Shown here in pieces: positions 33,960 through 42,560 of a DNA stretch of 64,000 bases. A program made the translations under genes and the position numbers. The stretch spans positions 62,075 through 126,074 of the forward strand of contig NZ_MUXN01000024.1 in the NCBI RefSeq assembly GCF_001995215.1, in the 5' to 3' direction. The notes under the pieces are model-generated. The model did no database searches, was not told the origin of the DNA, and worked only from the letters and a program-made list of their open reading frames with translations. How positions within the stretch are numbered: position 1 is the stretch's first letter; the number at the start of each line of letters is the position of its first letter. This DNA is from Amycolatopsis azurea DSM 43854 (GTDB lineage: Bacteria; Actinomycetota; Actinomycetes; Mycobacteriales; Pseudonocardiaceae).

Positions 33960-34855
33960 GGCGCCGGGTACTCGTACTGTGCCTCGCGGCATTGCTGGCG
34001 GCGGCCGGATGTTCCGGAAGTGGCGGAAAGAGCGCGTCGGTCGTCGTCACCACGAACATCCTCGGCGACATCACCCGCGCCGTCGTCGGCGATCAGGCCG
34101 AAGTCACCGTGCTGATGAAGCCGAACGCCGACCCACACTCCTTCGGTATCTCCGCGCAACAGGCGGCCCAGGTCGAACGCGCCGGTCTGATCGTCTACAA
34201 CGGACTCGGGCTCGAAGAGGGCATGCTGCGCACGGTCCACACCGCCGAGGAGAACGGTGTGCCGGCACTGCCCGCGGGGGATCGGGCGAACCCGATCAGC
34301 TTCGCGGGAAACAAGCCGGATCCCCATTTCTGGACGGATCCAGCTCGGGTGCGCGACGTGGTGAAGGCGATCGCCGACGAGGTCGTCGCCCATGTCAGAG
34401 GTGTCGACGAAGCGGTGATCAGGGCCAACGCCGAACGCTATCGCGGGGAGATCGACGCACTCGACAGGACGATGACCGAGAAGTTCGGCGGGATCCCGCC
34501 CGAGCGCCGGAAACTCGTCACCAACCACCACGTGTTCGGCTACCTGGCCCAGCGGTACGGGTTCGAAGTCGTGGGTGCGGTGATCCCCGGCGGCACCACG
34601 CTCGCTTCACCCAGCTCTTCCGATCTGAAAGCACTCGCGGACACCGTCCGCGCGGCGGGAGTGCCGGTCGTCTTCGCCGATTCCTCGCAACCGGACCGGC
34701 TCGCGCGAGTCCTGGCCGAGCAAGCCGGTCTGCACGTCGCGGTGACCCCGCTGTTCTCGGAGTCGCTCAGCGAACCAGGCGAGGGCGCGGCCACCTACCT
34801 GGAAATGATGCGCGCCAACACCGAATCCATCACCACCGGTTTGACCCGTTCCTGA
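33956..34855 (+). CDS. aztC: Zinc ABC transporter substrate-binding protein (AztC-like)
   Basis: A 299-residue cluster A-I binding protein. The lipobox is LLAAAGCSG with Cys19. Zinc ligands expected for AztC/ZnuA are seen: His in NADPHSFG (about residue 61), His in PDPHFW, His in VTNHHVFGYLA and Asp in VFADSSQ. The long histidine-rich loop of ZnuA is missing, as in AztC, which relies on a chaperone. It is translationally coupled to the AztD-like gene by ATGA. Confidence 0.88.
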   Translation: MRRRVLVLCLAALLAAAGCSGSGGKSASVVVTTNILGDITRAVVGDQAEVTVLMKPNADPHSFGISAQQAAQVERAGLIVYNGLGLEEGMLRTVHTAEENGVPALPAGDRANPISFAGNKPDPHFWTDPARVRDVVKAIADEVVAHVRGVDEAVIRANAERYRGEIDALDRTMTEKFGGIPPERRKLVTNHHVFGYLAQRYGFEVVGAVIPGGTTLASPSSSDLKALADTVRAAGVPVVFADSSQPDRLARVLAEQAGLHVAVTPLFSESLSEPGEGAATYLEMMRANTESITTGLTRS

Positions 34856-34882
34856 TCGGAAACAGACGAAAGGCACAAGGAA

Positions 34883-36049
34883 ATGGCACGAACCACCCGA
34901 TACGTCGCGCTGGTGGCGACGACGGTGAGCACGCTCGCGCTCGCCGCCTGCGCGACCGAACAGCCGGCGGCGGAAGCCCGGAAGGACGCGGCGCCCGTCG
35001 TCTCGGATCCGCTGGCCGTCACCTACGACGGAGGAATCGCGCTCCTCGACGGGAAGACCTTGAAGGTGGCCAAGGACTTTCCGCTGGAAGGCTTCAACCG
35101 GATCAACCCCGCCGGGAACGACCGGCATCTCCTGGTGTCGACGTCCACCGGTTTCCGGGTGCTCGACGCCGTCGATGCCGTGCTGACGGACAACGAGGTG
35201 AAGGCAGGCAAGCCGGGTCACGTCGTCCGGCACGCGGGCAAGACGGTGCTGTTCGCCGACGGGACCGGCGAGGTGACGGTGCTCGATCCGAAGACGATCG
35301 GCACCGTGGCTCTGCCCGCGCCGAAACACAAGACGCCGGAAGCGCATCACGGCGTGGCCGTCGAGCTCGAGAACGGTGAACTGGTCACGACGATCGGGAA
35401 CGCGGAAAAGCGGTCCGGAATCGTGGTGCTGGACAAGGACAAGAAGGAGATCGCGCGCAACGAGCAATGCCCCGGCGTGCACGGTGAAGCCGCCGCGCGC
35501 GGCGAAGCGGTCGTCGTCGGCTGCGAAACCGGTGTGCTGATCTACCGCAACGGTGTCATCACCAAGGTGACCAGTCCGGACGCTTACGGACGGATCGGCA
35601 ACCAGGCGGGCTCGGACGTCTCTCCGATCACCTTGGGCGACTACAAGGTGGACAAAGACGCCGAGCTCGAACGCCCGAACCGGGTGAGCTTGATCGACAC
35701 GGAGAAGGCGACGCTCAAGCACGTCGACCTCGGGACCAGCTACACGTTCCGGTCTCTGGCCCGCGGCCCTCAGGGCGAGGCGTTGGTGCTGGGCACGGAC
35801 GGCCAGATCCACGTCATCGATCCGGTGTCGGGTGCCGTGACGCGGAAGATCGCCGTACTCGGTTCCTGGCAGGAACCGCTCGAATGGCAGCAGCCGCGTC
35901 CGGCGATCTTCGTCCGGGGCGGAACGGCCTACGTGACCGATCCCGGCAAGAAGGAGATCCACTCGGTCGATCTCGCCTCCGGCACGAAGACCGCGACGGG
36001 CACGCTTTCGGGCACGCCGAACGAGGTCAGCGGCGTACTCGGCGGCTGA
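34883..36049 (+). CDS. AztD-like beta-propeller lipoprotein, copy 2
   Basis: A 388-residue paralog of the 32763 product. The signal ends in LALAACATE (lipobox Cys22). Propeller strands recur (GIALLDGKTLKV, GTGEVTVLDPKTIGTV, GQIHVIDPVSGAV). The HGDHVH cluster of copy 1 is missing, but other histidines remain (KPGHVVRHAG, EAHHGV, CPGVHG). It starts 27 bases after aztC with an AAAGG site and is likely in the same operon. It may bind zinc weakly, act in another step or be a structural partner. Confidence 0.7.
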   Translation: MARTTRYVALVATTVSTLALAACATEQPAAEARKDAAPVVSDPLAVTYDGGIALLDGKTLKVAKDFPLEGFNRINPAGNDRHLLVSTSTGFRVLDAVDAVLTDNEVKAGKPGHVVRHAGKTVLFADGTGEVTVLDPKTIGTVALPAPKHKTPEAHHGVAVELENGELVTTIGNAEKRSGIVVLDKDKKEIARNEQCPGVHGEAAARGEAVVVGCETGVLIYRNGVITKVTSPDAYGRIGNQAGSDVSPITLGDYKVDKDAELERPNRVSLIDTEKATLKHVDLGTSYTFRSLARGPQGEALVLGTDGQIHVIDPVSGAVTRKIAVLGSWQEPLEWQQPRPAIFVRGGTAYVTDPGKKEIHSVDLASGTKTATGTLSGTPNEVSGVLGG

Positions 36050-36079
36050 CAGGTCCCGGCTGCGGTCGATCACTGTTCC

Positions 36080-36155
36080 GGTCCGTGAAGGCCTCCTTGA
36101 GGGACTCTGGGTCCCTCAAGGAGGCCTTCACGGACTTGGCACCCGGCAGGACACC
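36080..36155. repeat. Palindromic element, copy 2 of the 76-bp dispersed repeat
   Basis: It matches 127-202 except for three loop bases and two bases in the tail. The arms are intact, so the loop changes keep the hairpin. It lies between the stops of the convergent genes at 36049 and 36170. Confidence 0.8.
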
Positions 36156-36169
36156 ATTCACGGGGTCCG

Positions 36170-36805
36170 TCAGCGGCGGATGAGACCGAGGTCGGTCGCG
36201 GTGGCGACGGCGGCGGTGCGGGAGTCGACGCCGAGCTTGGTGTAGCTGCGGGCCAGGTGGGACTTCACGGTGCCCTCGGTCAGGTGGAGCCGGTCGGCGA
36301 TCGCCCGGTTGGACAGGCCGTCGGCCACCAGGACCAGCACTTCGATCTCCCGCAGGGTCAGTGCCGTGGTGGGCATCCGCACGCGGTTCATGAGCCGGTC
36401 GGCGACGGTCGGTGCCAGCGTGGTGCGTCCGGCCGCGGCGGTCCGGACGGCGGCCGCGAGGTCTTCTGGAGGGGCGTCCTTGAGGAGGTAACCGGTGGCA
36501 CCGGCTTCGATGGCGGGCAGGGTGTCGGCGTCCGTGTCGTAGGTGGTGACGATGAGAACCCGCGGCGCGTCCGGCCGCGCGGTGATCACCGCGGTCGCTT
36601 CGGCTCCGGTCATGCCGGAGCCGAAGCGCAGGTCCATCAGCACGACGTCGATGTCGCCTTCCGCGGCGCGGGCCACCGCTTCCTCGGCCGTCGCGGCTTC
36701 GGCGGTGACGACGAGACCGGGTTCGGTTTCGAGCACGGCACGCAGTCCGGCCCGGACGATGGGGTGGTCGTCGGCCAGCAGGAGGCGGATCGGGGGGTCG
36801 GTCAC
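36170..36805 (-). CDS. NarL/FixJ family response regulator
   Basis: A 211-residue protein. The receiver has LLADDHPIVRAGL, phospho-Asp in VVLMDLRFGS (about residue 57) and GYLLKDAP. The HTH is LTLREIEVLVLVADGLSNRAIA, GTVKSHLARSYTKLGV. Its start overlaps the end of the kinase gene at 36802, so the two form one unit. Similar pairs next to ABC exporters control them, so the 38149-39911 exporter is a likely target. Confidence 0.9.
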   Translation of the reverse strand: MTDPPIRLLLADDHPIVRAGLRAVLETEPGLVVTAEAATAEEAVARAAEGDIDVVLMDLRFGSGMTGAEATAVITARPDAPRVLIVTTYDTDADTLPAIEAGATGYLLKDAPPEDLAAAVRTAAAGRTTLAPTVADRLMNRVRMPTTALTLREIEVLVLVADGLSNRAIADRLHLTEGTVKSHLARSYTKLGVDSRTAAVATATDLGLIRR

Positions 36806-37977
36806 GGGCGTTCCTCGGTTTCGACGGGCAACTGCACGGACACCGTGGTGCCGTGTCCGGGGGCGGACCCGACGGAGAAGGTTCCCTTGAGGGCTTCGGC
36901 CCGGCTGCGCATCGCGGTCAGGCCGAAGCCGCTGTGCCCGGAGTCGAAACCACTCCCGTCGTCGACGATGACCAGGGTGACGTATCCGCCCAGATAGCTC
37001 AGGGCGACCTCGGCGGTGGACGCGTCGGCGTGCCGGACGGTGTTCGCGAGAGCGGCCTGGCCGATGCGCAGCAACGCGACTTCATGCGTGGTCGGCAGCG
37101 GCACGGGAATACCGCTGAGGTGGAAACGCGCGGTGATCCGATGCCGGACGCCGATGGTGGCGCACAACCGTTTCAGCGCGTCGGCCAGCGTGGTGTCGTC
37201 GAGACCGGGAGGGGACAGGGCGACGACGAAGCGCCGGGCTTCGGCGAGGTTGTCCGCCGCCGCCTGCCGGGCCTGCTCGACGTAGCGGGCGGCGTTCCCG
37301 GCGGTGTCGGGAAGCGTTCTTTCGGCAGCGGCCAACAGAAGCTGGATGCTCGACAGCCCCTGGGCGAGGGTGTCGTGGATCTCGTGGGCCAGCCGCTCGC
37401 GCTCGGCGTGCACGCCCGCGTCGTGCTGGGCTTCGGCCAGGTCCGCCCGGATCGCGGTGAGCTTCTTGATCAGGTTCCGGCGCCGTTCGCTCTCCCGGTA
37501 CAGCGCCTGATACCCCCAGACGACGGCGACCGCCACCGCGGCACCGAGGGCAGGGCCGATCGCCGCCGCCGGGACGAGGGCGCCTTGGTGGGCTGCGAAC
37601 GCGGTGATCGCGGCCAGCGCGGTCGCGATCACCGCGACCAGGCCCTGGCGGCGTGAGAGCAGGTGCAACTGCAGGAAGTACAGGGGGAACGCGACCCATA
37701 CGGCGTCGGCGGTCATCGCCAGCAGGACCACCCACACGACACCGACGGCGAGCAACCACCACGCGGCAGCCCGCCGCGACGTCCTGACCCTGGGCATGAG
37801 CGGGCCGGCCGCGTACACCACGCCACAGGCCAGCGCCGTCGCGACGACCACCGCCGCCCGGGGTGAGCCTGCCGCCACCGCCCGCACGGCCGCCAGCCCG
37901 AGCAGGGCGAAGAACAGCAGGTGCAGACACCAGGTCAGCAGCCTGCTGGTCGGGGTCAGAACGGACGCGGTGATCAC
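36802..37977 (-). CDS. NarL-type sensor histidine kinase
   Basis: A 391-residue kinase with about six spans in the first 165 residues. The HisKA_3 box is RERLAHEIHDTLAQGLSSIQLLL (phospho-His about residue 201), followed by an ATPase domain with NTVRHADAS and SGFGLTAMRSRAEAL. The GTG at 37977 is taken as start; no clear ribosome site is seen. It is divergent from the ABC exporter genes at 38149. Confidence 0.9.
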   Translation of the reverse strand: MITASVLTPTSRLLTWCLHLLFFALLGLAAVRAVAAGSPRAAVVVATALACGVVYAAGPLMPRVRTSRRAAAWWLLAVGVVWVVLLAMTADAVWVAFPLYFLQLHLLSRRQGLVAVIATALAAITAFAAHQGALVPAAAIGPALGAAVAVAVVWGYQALYRESERRRNLIKKLTAIRADLAEAQHDAGVHAERERLAHEIHDTLAQGLSSIQLLLAAAERTLPDTAGNAARYVEQARQAAADNLAEARRFVVALSPPGLDDTTLADALKRLCATIGVRHRITARFHLSGIPVPLPTTHEVALLRIGQAALANTVRHADASTAEVALSYLGGYVTLVIVDDGSGFDSGHSGFGLTAMRSRAEALKGTFSVGSAPGHGTTVSVQLPVETEERP

Positions 37978-38148
37978 AATGCGTCCAGGCTACGGAGCCG
38001 GATCGGGGAGCGCCTCTATCCAAAGGTAGAGGCGGCGTGCCGTCTTCCGGCCCGCGAAATGTGGTCTCCGGCCAGATGTCCTCGAGAAGGCCGACGGCGA
38101 TCGTGGAGTGGTACCCAGTCCCCCCGCCGGAAAGGACAGACCGGAGCC

Positions 38149-39231
38149 GTGTTCGTCGCCTGGAGAGACCTGAGATTCGCCAAAGGGCGATTCGCCCTGA
38201 TGGGTGCCGTAGTCGTACTGATCACCCTGTTGGTCGGCCTGTTGTCCGGGCTCACCGCGGGGCTGGGCGAGCAGAACATCTCCGCGATCACCGGCCTGCC
38301 CGCGGAGAAGATCGTCTTCGCCGCTCCTGGCGACGGGCAGAGCCTTTCCTATGCCAATTCCGCGCTCACCGAGACACAGCGGCGGCAGTGGGCCGAGACC
38401 CCGGGTGTCACCGGCGCCGAGCCGCTGGGCATCGCCACCACCAAGGCCACCGCGGGGAACCGCAGCGCCGGGATCTCCGTGTTCGGCGTCCGGGCCGGTT
38501 CGGCGCTCGCTCCGGACAGCGGCGCGATCAAGGGCGATTCGGTGGTGCTGTCGACGTCCGCCGCCGAGGACCTGGGCGTCCGGGTCGGGGACACCCTCTC
38601 TGTGGCCGGACGTCCGCTGACGGTCGCCGCGGTGTCGGGGGACGCCTGGTTCAGCCACACGCCGGTGGTGTGGGCTGGCCTCGACGTCTGGGCGAGGACG
38701 GCCCCGCCCGCGGGCGGAACGCCGAGTGCGACCGTGCTCGCGCTGACCACCACCGCCGACGTCGATGTCGCGGCCACGGACAGTGTCCTGGGCACGAAGA
38801 CGGTCTCGAAAAGCGACTCGTTGTCCGCGATCGGCTCCTACACCTCCGAGAACGGTTCGCTGCAGCTGATGCGCGGCTTCCTGTTCGCCATCTCGGCGCT
38901 CGTGATCGGGGCCTTCTTCACCGTCTGGACCATCCAGCGCAGCGCGGACATCGCCGTTCTCAAGGCCCTGGGGGCCAGTACCGGCTTCCTGTTGAAGGAC
39001 GCGCTCGGCCAGGCTGTCGTGCTTCTCGTCGGCGGCACCGCCGTCGGAACCGGACTCGCCGTCGGGCTCGGCGCACTGGTCGCCGGTTCCGCCGTGCCCT
39101 TTCTGCTGACTCCGGCCACCGTGCTCGTCCCGGCCGCCGTGATGATCCTGCTCGGCGCGCTGGGCGCCGCGCTTTCCGTCCGCCGCATCACCTCCGTCGA
39201 CCCGCTGACCGCCTTGGGGAGTGCCCGATGA
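38149..39231 (+). CDS. FtsX-type ABC transporter permease
   Basis: A 360-residue protein. One span near the N-terminus (LMGAVVVLITLLVGLLSGL), a large extracellular domain of about 200 residues (MacB-like), then three spans at the C-terminus (FLFAISALVIGAFFTVWTI onward) with the coupling motif LKALGAS. The GTG at 38149 lies after AAAGGACAG. It overlaps the ATPase gene by four bases. The fold suggests mechanotransmission or lipid/peptide export rather than classical import. Confidence 0.87.
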   Translation: MFVAWRDLRFAKGRFALMGAVVVLITLLVGLLSGLTAGLGEQNISAITGLPAEKIVFAAPGDGQSLSYANSALTETQRRQWAETPGVTGAEPLGIATTKATAGNRSAGISVFGVRAGSALAPDSGAIKGDSVVLSTSAAEDLGVRVGDTLSVAGRPLTVAAVSGDAWFSHTPVVWAGLDVWARTAPPAGGTPSATVLALTTTADVDVAATDSVLGTKTVSKSDSLSAIGSYTSENGSLQLMRGFLFAISALVIGAFFTVWTIQRSADIAVLKALGASTGFLLKDALGQAVVLLVGGTAVGTGLAVGLGALVAGSAVPFLLTPATVLVPAAVMILLGALGAALSVRRITSVDPLTALGSAR

Positions 39232-39911
39232 GCCTGAACCTGACCGGTGTCACCCTCACCTATCCCGACGGCGATTCCCGCCTCACCGCCCTCGACGACG
39301 TCACCCTGGCGGTTCCGGCGGGTACGCTCACCGCGGTCGCCGGGCCGTCCGGCTCAGGCAAATCCAGCCTGCTCGCGGTCGCCGCCACCCTCATCACCCC
39401 GGACGACGGGATCGTCACCGTCGACGGCACCGCGACCATCGGACTGACCCGCGGCGAACTCACCGAACTGCGGCGCCGCAAGATCGGGATCGTCTTCCAG
39501 CAACCCAATCTGCTGCCCTCGCTCACGGCCGTCGAGCAACTCCAGGTGATGGCCCGGATCGACGGTCGCCCTCCGGTCAAGGCCCGCGGGGCGGCCATGG
39601 ATCTGCTCGACGCCGTCGGGCTCGCACCGCAGGCGGGACGACGTCCGCACCAGCTCTCCGGCGGTCAACGGCAGCGGGTGAACATCGCCCGCGCGCTGAT
39701 GAACGAGCCGACCGTGCTGCTGATCGACGAACCGACGAGCGCTCTCGATCACGATCGTGGCGCCGCTGTCATCGACCTGATCACCCGGCTCACCCACGAA
39801 CGCGCGACCGCCACCGTGCTGGTCACCCACGACCGTTTCCATCTCGGAGCGGTGGACCGGATCGCCGAGGTCCATGACGGGAGGTTGAGCGTCCCCACCG
39901 CGGTGGGCTGA
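39228..39911 (+). CDS. ABC transporter ATPase (LolD/MacB-type)
   Basis: A 227-residue ATPase. Walker A GPSGSGKSS, Q loop VFQQPNLLP, signature LSGGQRQRVNIARAL, Walker B VLLIDEPTSALD, and switch VTHD are all present. The pattern is that of the FtsE/LolD/MacB group, which partners FtsX-type permeases like the one encoded just upstream. The ATG overlaps that gene's stop. Confidence 0.9.
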   Translation: MSLNLTGVTLTYPDGDSRLTALDDVTLAVPAGTLTAVAGPSGSGKSSLLAVAATLITPDDGIVTVDGTATIGLTRGELTELRRRKIGIVFQQPNLLPSLTAVEQLQVMARIDGRPPVKARGAAMDLLDAVGLAPQAGRRPHQLSGGQRQRVNIARALMNEPTVLLIDEPTSALDHDRGAAVIDLITRLTHERATATVLVTHDRFHLGAVDRIAEVHDGRLSVPTAVG

Positions 39912-39976
39912 GTTCGTGATGCCTTCGGTGGGAAAACCATCTTGTCGGGTAATACCGGAGAGCGGATAGTAGATTC

Positions 39977-40861
39977 GTGGCGTGTCTCGATGCGGCTACC
40001 GCCTGGATGCCGCGCGACAGCGATCCGCCTGGAGCGATGTCGGGCGACAACGGGATCCAGCGGGCGTCGACTGCCGTGAACGGGCAGCCGACCGACATCG
40101 ATGACCTCCTGACGCATTTGCGTGACCGGGCGACCTTGGAGCACGCGGCCGGGGTACTGATGGCGCGGTACGAATTGGCCGACGTCACGACCGCGATCCA
40201 GGCCCTGCGAATCGCCGCTCTTCGGCATCATGTGGGCTCGAACGCGCTGGCCAGGGCGTTGCTCGTCGCTCCTCGGCCGTGGGGCGATGGCCGTTGGTTC
40301 CCGCCACGGGTCTGGCGTAGCGCGCCGGAACTCGATTTCCCCTCTGCCGCGTCCGCGATCCGGCCGGCGGGGCTGCTGTGGGCGGCCCTGGACCGCGTGA
40401 CCGACCGAGCCCAGGCCGCCCAAGGTGACATCCAGTCGGTGACCACGAGCCGGACGGGCCTGAAACTGGAACGAGCCGAGGGATTCTCCACGGAGTTCTT
40501 CCAGCACTTCGCTCATGTCGAAGGTGATGCCACCGCTTGCGGTATCGCTCTGCGAGTACGTGAACCGGTCATGGTCGCCGACGTCACGAAGTCGGGCATT
40601 TTCGATCGGCCGGCGCTCGAAGCTCTTGTCGTGGAGAAGGTCCGGGCCGTGTACAGCGTCCCCCTGTCCGGGCCGAACGGGTGTGCGGGCGTGGTTTCCG
40701 TTCACTACCACCGCCCCGGCCAGACCCCGTCGAGGGCGACCCGCGACGAACTGTCCCGGATCGCTTCCCAGACGGCGGCTTGGCTGCACTGGTATCGCCG
40801 GACAGCCACGCTCGACGCTCTCGAAGACCTCCATCGCCATCGAGGCCGCTTCCCCGGCTGA
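39977..40861 (+). CDS. ANTAR and GAF domain protein
   Basis: A 294-residue protein. Residues about 45-95 (LRDRATLEHAAGVLMARYELADVTTAIQ, NALARALL) match the ANTAR RNA-binding domain, which normally stands at the C-terminus, here near the N-terminus. Residues about 130-290 look like a GAF domain (LKLERAEGFSTEFFQHF, ACGIALRVREPVMVADV, RAVYSVPL). ANTAR proteins prevent transcription termination on target RNAs. The GTG at 39977 is used; an ATG at 40037 is an alternative. It precedes the DevR-box region. Confidence 0.7.
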   Translation: MACLDAATAWMPRDSDPPGAMSGDNGIQRASTAVNGQPTDIDDLLTHLRDRATLEHAAGVLMARYELADVTTAIQALRIAALRHHVGSNALARALLVAPRPWGDGRWFPPRVWRSAPELDFPSAASAIRPAGLLWAALDRVTDRAQAAQGDIQSVTTSRTGLKLERAEGFSTEFFQHFAHVEGDATACGIALRVREPVMVADVTKSGIFDRPALEALVVEKVRAVYSVPLSGPNGCAGVVSVHYHRPGQTPSRATRDELSRIASQTAAWLHWYRRTATLDALEDLHRHRGRFPG

Positions 40862-40872
40862 TTCCCGCGGAT

Positions 40873-40887
40873 AGGGACTTTCGCCCT
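40873..40887. promoter_or_regulatory. DevR/DosR-type box upstream of the first USP
   Basis: AGGGACTTTCGCCCT matches the DosR half-site layout (GGGAC, A/T-rich middle, GYCCC-like end). It lies about 130 bases upstream of the USP start at 41015. Confidence 0.6.
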
Positions 40888-40916
40888 TTCGTACCGGGCC
40901 GCGCCGCACCGTGAAC

Positions 40917-40930
40917 GGGACCGACGGCCA
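40917..40930. promoter_or_regulatory. Second DevR/DosR-type box upstream of the first USP
   Basis: GGGACCGACGGCCA fits GGGACC-NNN-GGCC. It lies 44 bases after the first box, four helical turns, and 85 bases upstream of 41015. Paired boxes are usual in strongly DosR-dependent promoters. Confidence 0.55.
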
Positions 40931-41014
40931 AGGGCCGCGTGACTTCATCCTCTGCGATCAGACTGCTCCTTCGTTCGAGACTGGGGCCGTCGAAACACGT
41001 CGAGAGGAGCAGGC

Positions 41015-41941
41015 ATGCCGGTCGTCACGGAAGGGTCGATCGTCGCCGGGATCGACGGTTCCCGGCCCGCGAGGACCGCGGCGTTGTGGGCGGCGGACGA
41101 CGCTTCACTACGCGGATTGCCGCTACGGCTGGTCCACGTCTACCGGGTCCCGGTCGCGAAGATGTCGGGTGTCCTTCCCCCGGAGGACGCGATTCGAGCG
41201 GGATTCGCGCGACAGGGCCAAGAATGGGTTTCCCAGGCGCGGGAAGCGATCCTGAGCCGGTTTCCGAAGCTGGTCGTCGAGACCGCTGTCCGGGAGTGGA
41301 GCGCGGTTCCCGCGCTGATCCAAGAATCGACGACGGCGACGATGGTGGTGCTGGGGTCACGAGGGCTGGGCGGGTTCACCGGACCGTTGATCGGTTCCAC
41401 CGCGGTTTCGCTCGCGCGCGACGGCCATTGCCCGATCGTGGTGGCCCGCGGACGTCGGCCCGAAGACCCCTTGCCCGAGAAGGGCGGGATCGTCGTCGGC
41501 ACGGACGGTTCTCCTACCAGTGAAGCCGCCCTCGGGTTCGGCTTCGACGAAGCGAGGTTGAGGGACACCGAGCTGATCGTCGTCCGGACCTGGTCCGAAG
41601 TCTTCGACCACGGCGCGATCCGGCCGCACTTCCTCGACGTCGACGCGGCCAGGATCGAGTCTGACGAGCGGAAGTCGGTCGAAGAGCAAGTGGCCCCTTG
41701 GCGGGACAAGTACCCGGAGGTTCCGGTCCAGGTCGTCGTACGCCGGGGGCGGCCCATCCGCACCCTGCTCGAATTCGGCACCCGGGCCCGTCTGGTCGTC
41801 GTCGGCTGCCGGGGACGAGGCGGATTCGAAGGAATGCTCCTCGGTTCGACGAGCCAGGCACTGGTCGCCCATGCGGAATGTCCCGTCGCCGTCATCCGGC
41901 CCGCAGAGCCGATCGAGACCGATGTCGACGCGCGATCGTGA
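41015..41941 (+). CDS. Universal stress protein, tandem UspA domains
   Basis: A 308-residue protein of two UspA domains (about residues 5-145 and 155-300). Each ends in the ATP-binding type motif G-x2-G-x9-G-S/T: SRGLGGFTGPLIGSTAVSLA and CRGRGGFEGMLLGSTSQALV. First strands are IVAGIDGSRPARTA and IVVGTDGSPTSEAA. Tandem USPs of this kind are the most typical members of mycobacterial and streptomycete DosR regulons. The ATG has a GAGAGGAG site. It starts a compact operon with the CBS-BON and second USP genes. Confidence 0.92.
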   Translation: MPVVTEGSIVAGIDGSRPARTAALWAADDASLRGLPLRLVHVYRVPVAKMSGVLPPEDAIRAGFARQGQEWVSQAREAILSRFPKLVVETAVREWSAVPALIQESTTATMVVLGSRGLGGFTGPLIGSTAVSLARDGHCPIVVARGRRPEDPLPEKGGIVVGTDGSPTSEAALGFGFDEARLRDTELIVVRTWSEVFDHGAIRPHFLDVDAARIESDERKSVEEQVAPWRDKYPEVPVQVVVRRGRPIRTLLEFGTRARLVVVGCRGRGGFEGMLLGSTSQALVAHAECPVAVIRPAEPIETDVDARS

Positions 41942-41954
41942 GGTGGGAGAGGGC

Positions 41955-42560
41955 ATGCGGGCGAGGGACCTGATGACGAGACCGGTCGTGACCGTCACCC
42001 CGGAGACGACCGCCAAACACGCCGCCGAAGTGCTTGCGGAACACGGCTTCACCGCCCTTCCGGTGGTGGATGACGACGAGCGCCTGATCGGCATCGTGAC
42101 CGAGGCGGACCTGATCCGTGACCGGTTCCCCGACGACATCCGGTCGGCGAAGCAGCCGTCCGGTCAGGCGGCGCCGGGAGCGACAGTGGCCGAGGTGATG
42201 ACGACGCCCGTGACCGGGATGAGCGCCGGGTCGGATCTCGCCGAGGTCGGCAGGGCACTGCTCGACGGAAGGATCCGCGCGATGCCCATCGTGGACGGTG
42301 CGAAGGTGGTGGGCATCCTCACGCGGGGCGACTTCGTCCGCGCGTTCGCCCGGGCCGACGAGGCGATCGCCGCCGACGTGCGGCATCACCTCGCGATCTA
42401 CGGCGGACCGGGCCGATGGACGGTGGACGTCCACGACGGCCTGGTCCGCATCGGTGACCGATACGGGAGCGACACGGACCACCACGTGGCGAAGGTCATC
42501 GCCGAAGGGATTCCCGGTGTCGTGCAAGCGAAGGTGACCTACCAGGAGGGCGAGGAATGA
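41955..42560 (+). CDS. CBS-domain pair with C-terminal BON domain
   Basis: A 201-residue protein. Two CBS motifs (MRARDLMTRPVVTVTPETTAKHAA and VAEVMTTPVTGMSAGSDLAEV, each followed by a P-V-V/I-D segment) cover residues 1-130. A BON-like domain (RHHLAIYGGPGRWTVDVHDGLVRIGD) covers about 140-200. It probably senses adenine nucleotides and may contact a membrane or partner through BON. The ATG at 41955 follows AGGTGGGAG. It overlaps the next USP gene by four bases. A decayed paralog lies at 46615-46960. Confidence 0.85.
   Translation: MRARDLMTRPVVTVTPETTAKHAAEVLAEHGFTALPVVDDDERLIGIVTEADLIRDRFPDDIRSAKQPSGQAAPGATVAEVMTTPVTGMSAGSDLAEVGRALLDGRIRAMPIVDGAKVVGILTRGDFVRAFARADEAIAADVRHHLAIYGGPGRWTVDVHDGLVRIGDRYGSDTDHHVAKVIAEGIPGVVQAKVTYQEGEE

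Noticed and set aside
31878..33992. Long open frame on the minus strand across aztB and aztD
   Set aside because: It is the antisense of two well-supported genes and contains no recognisable domain.
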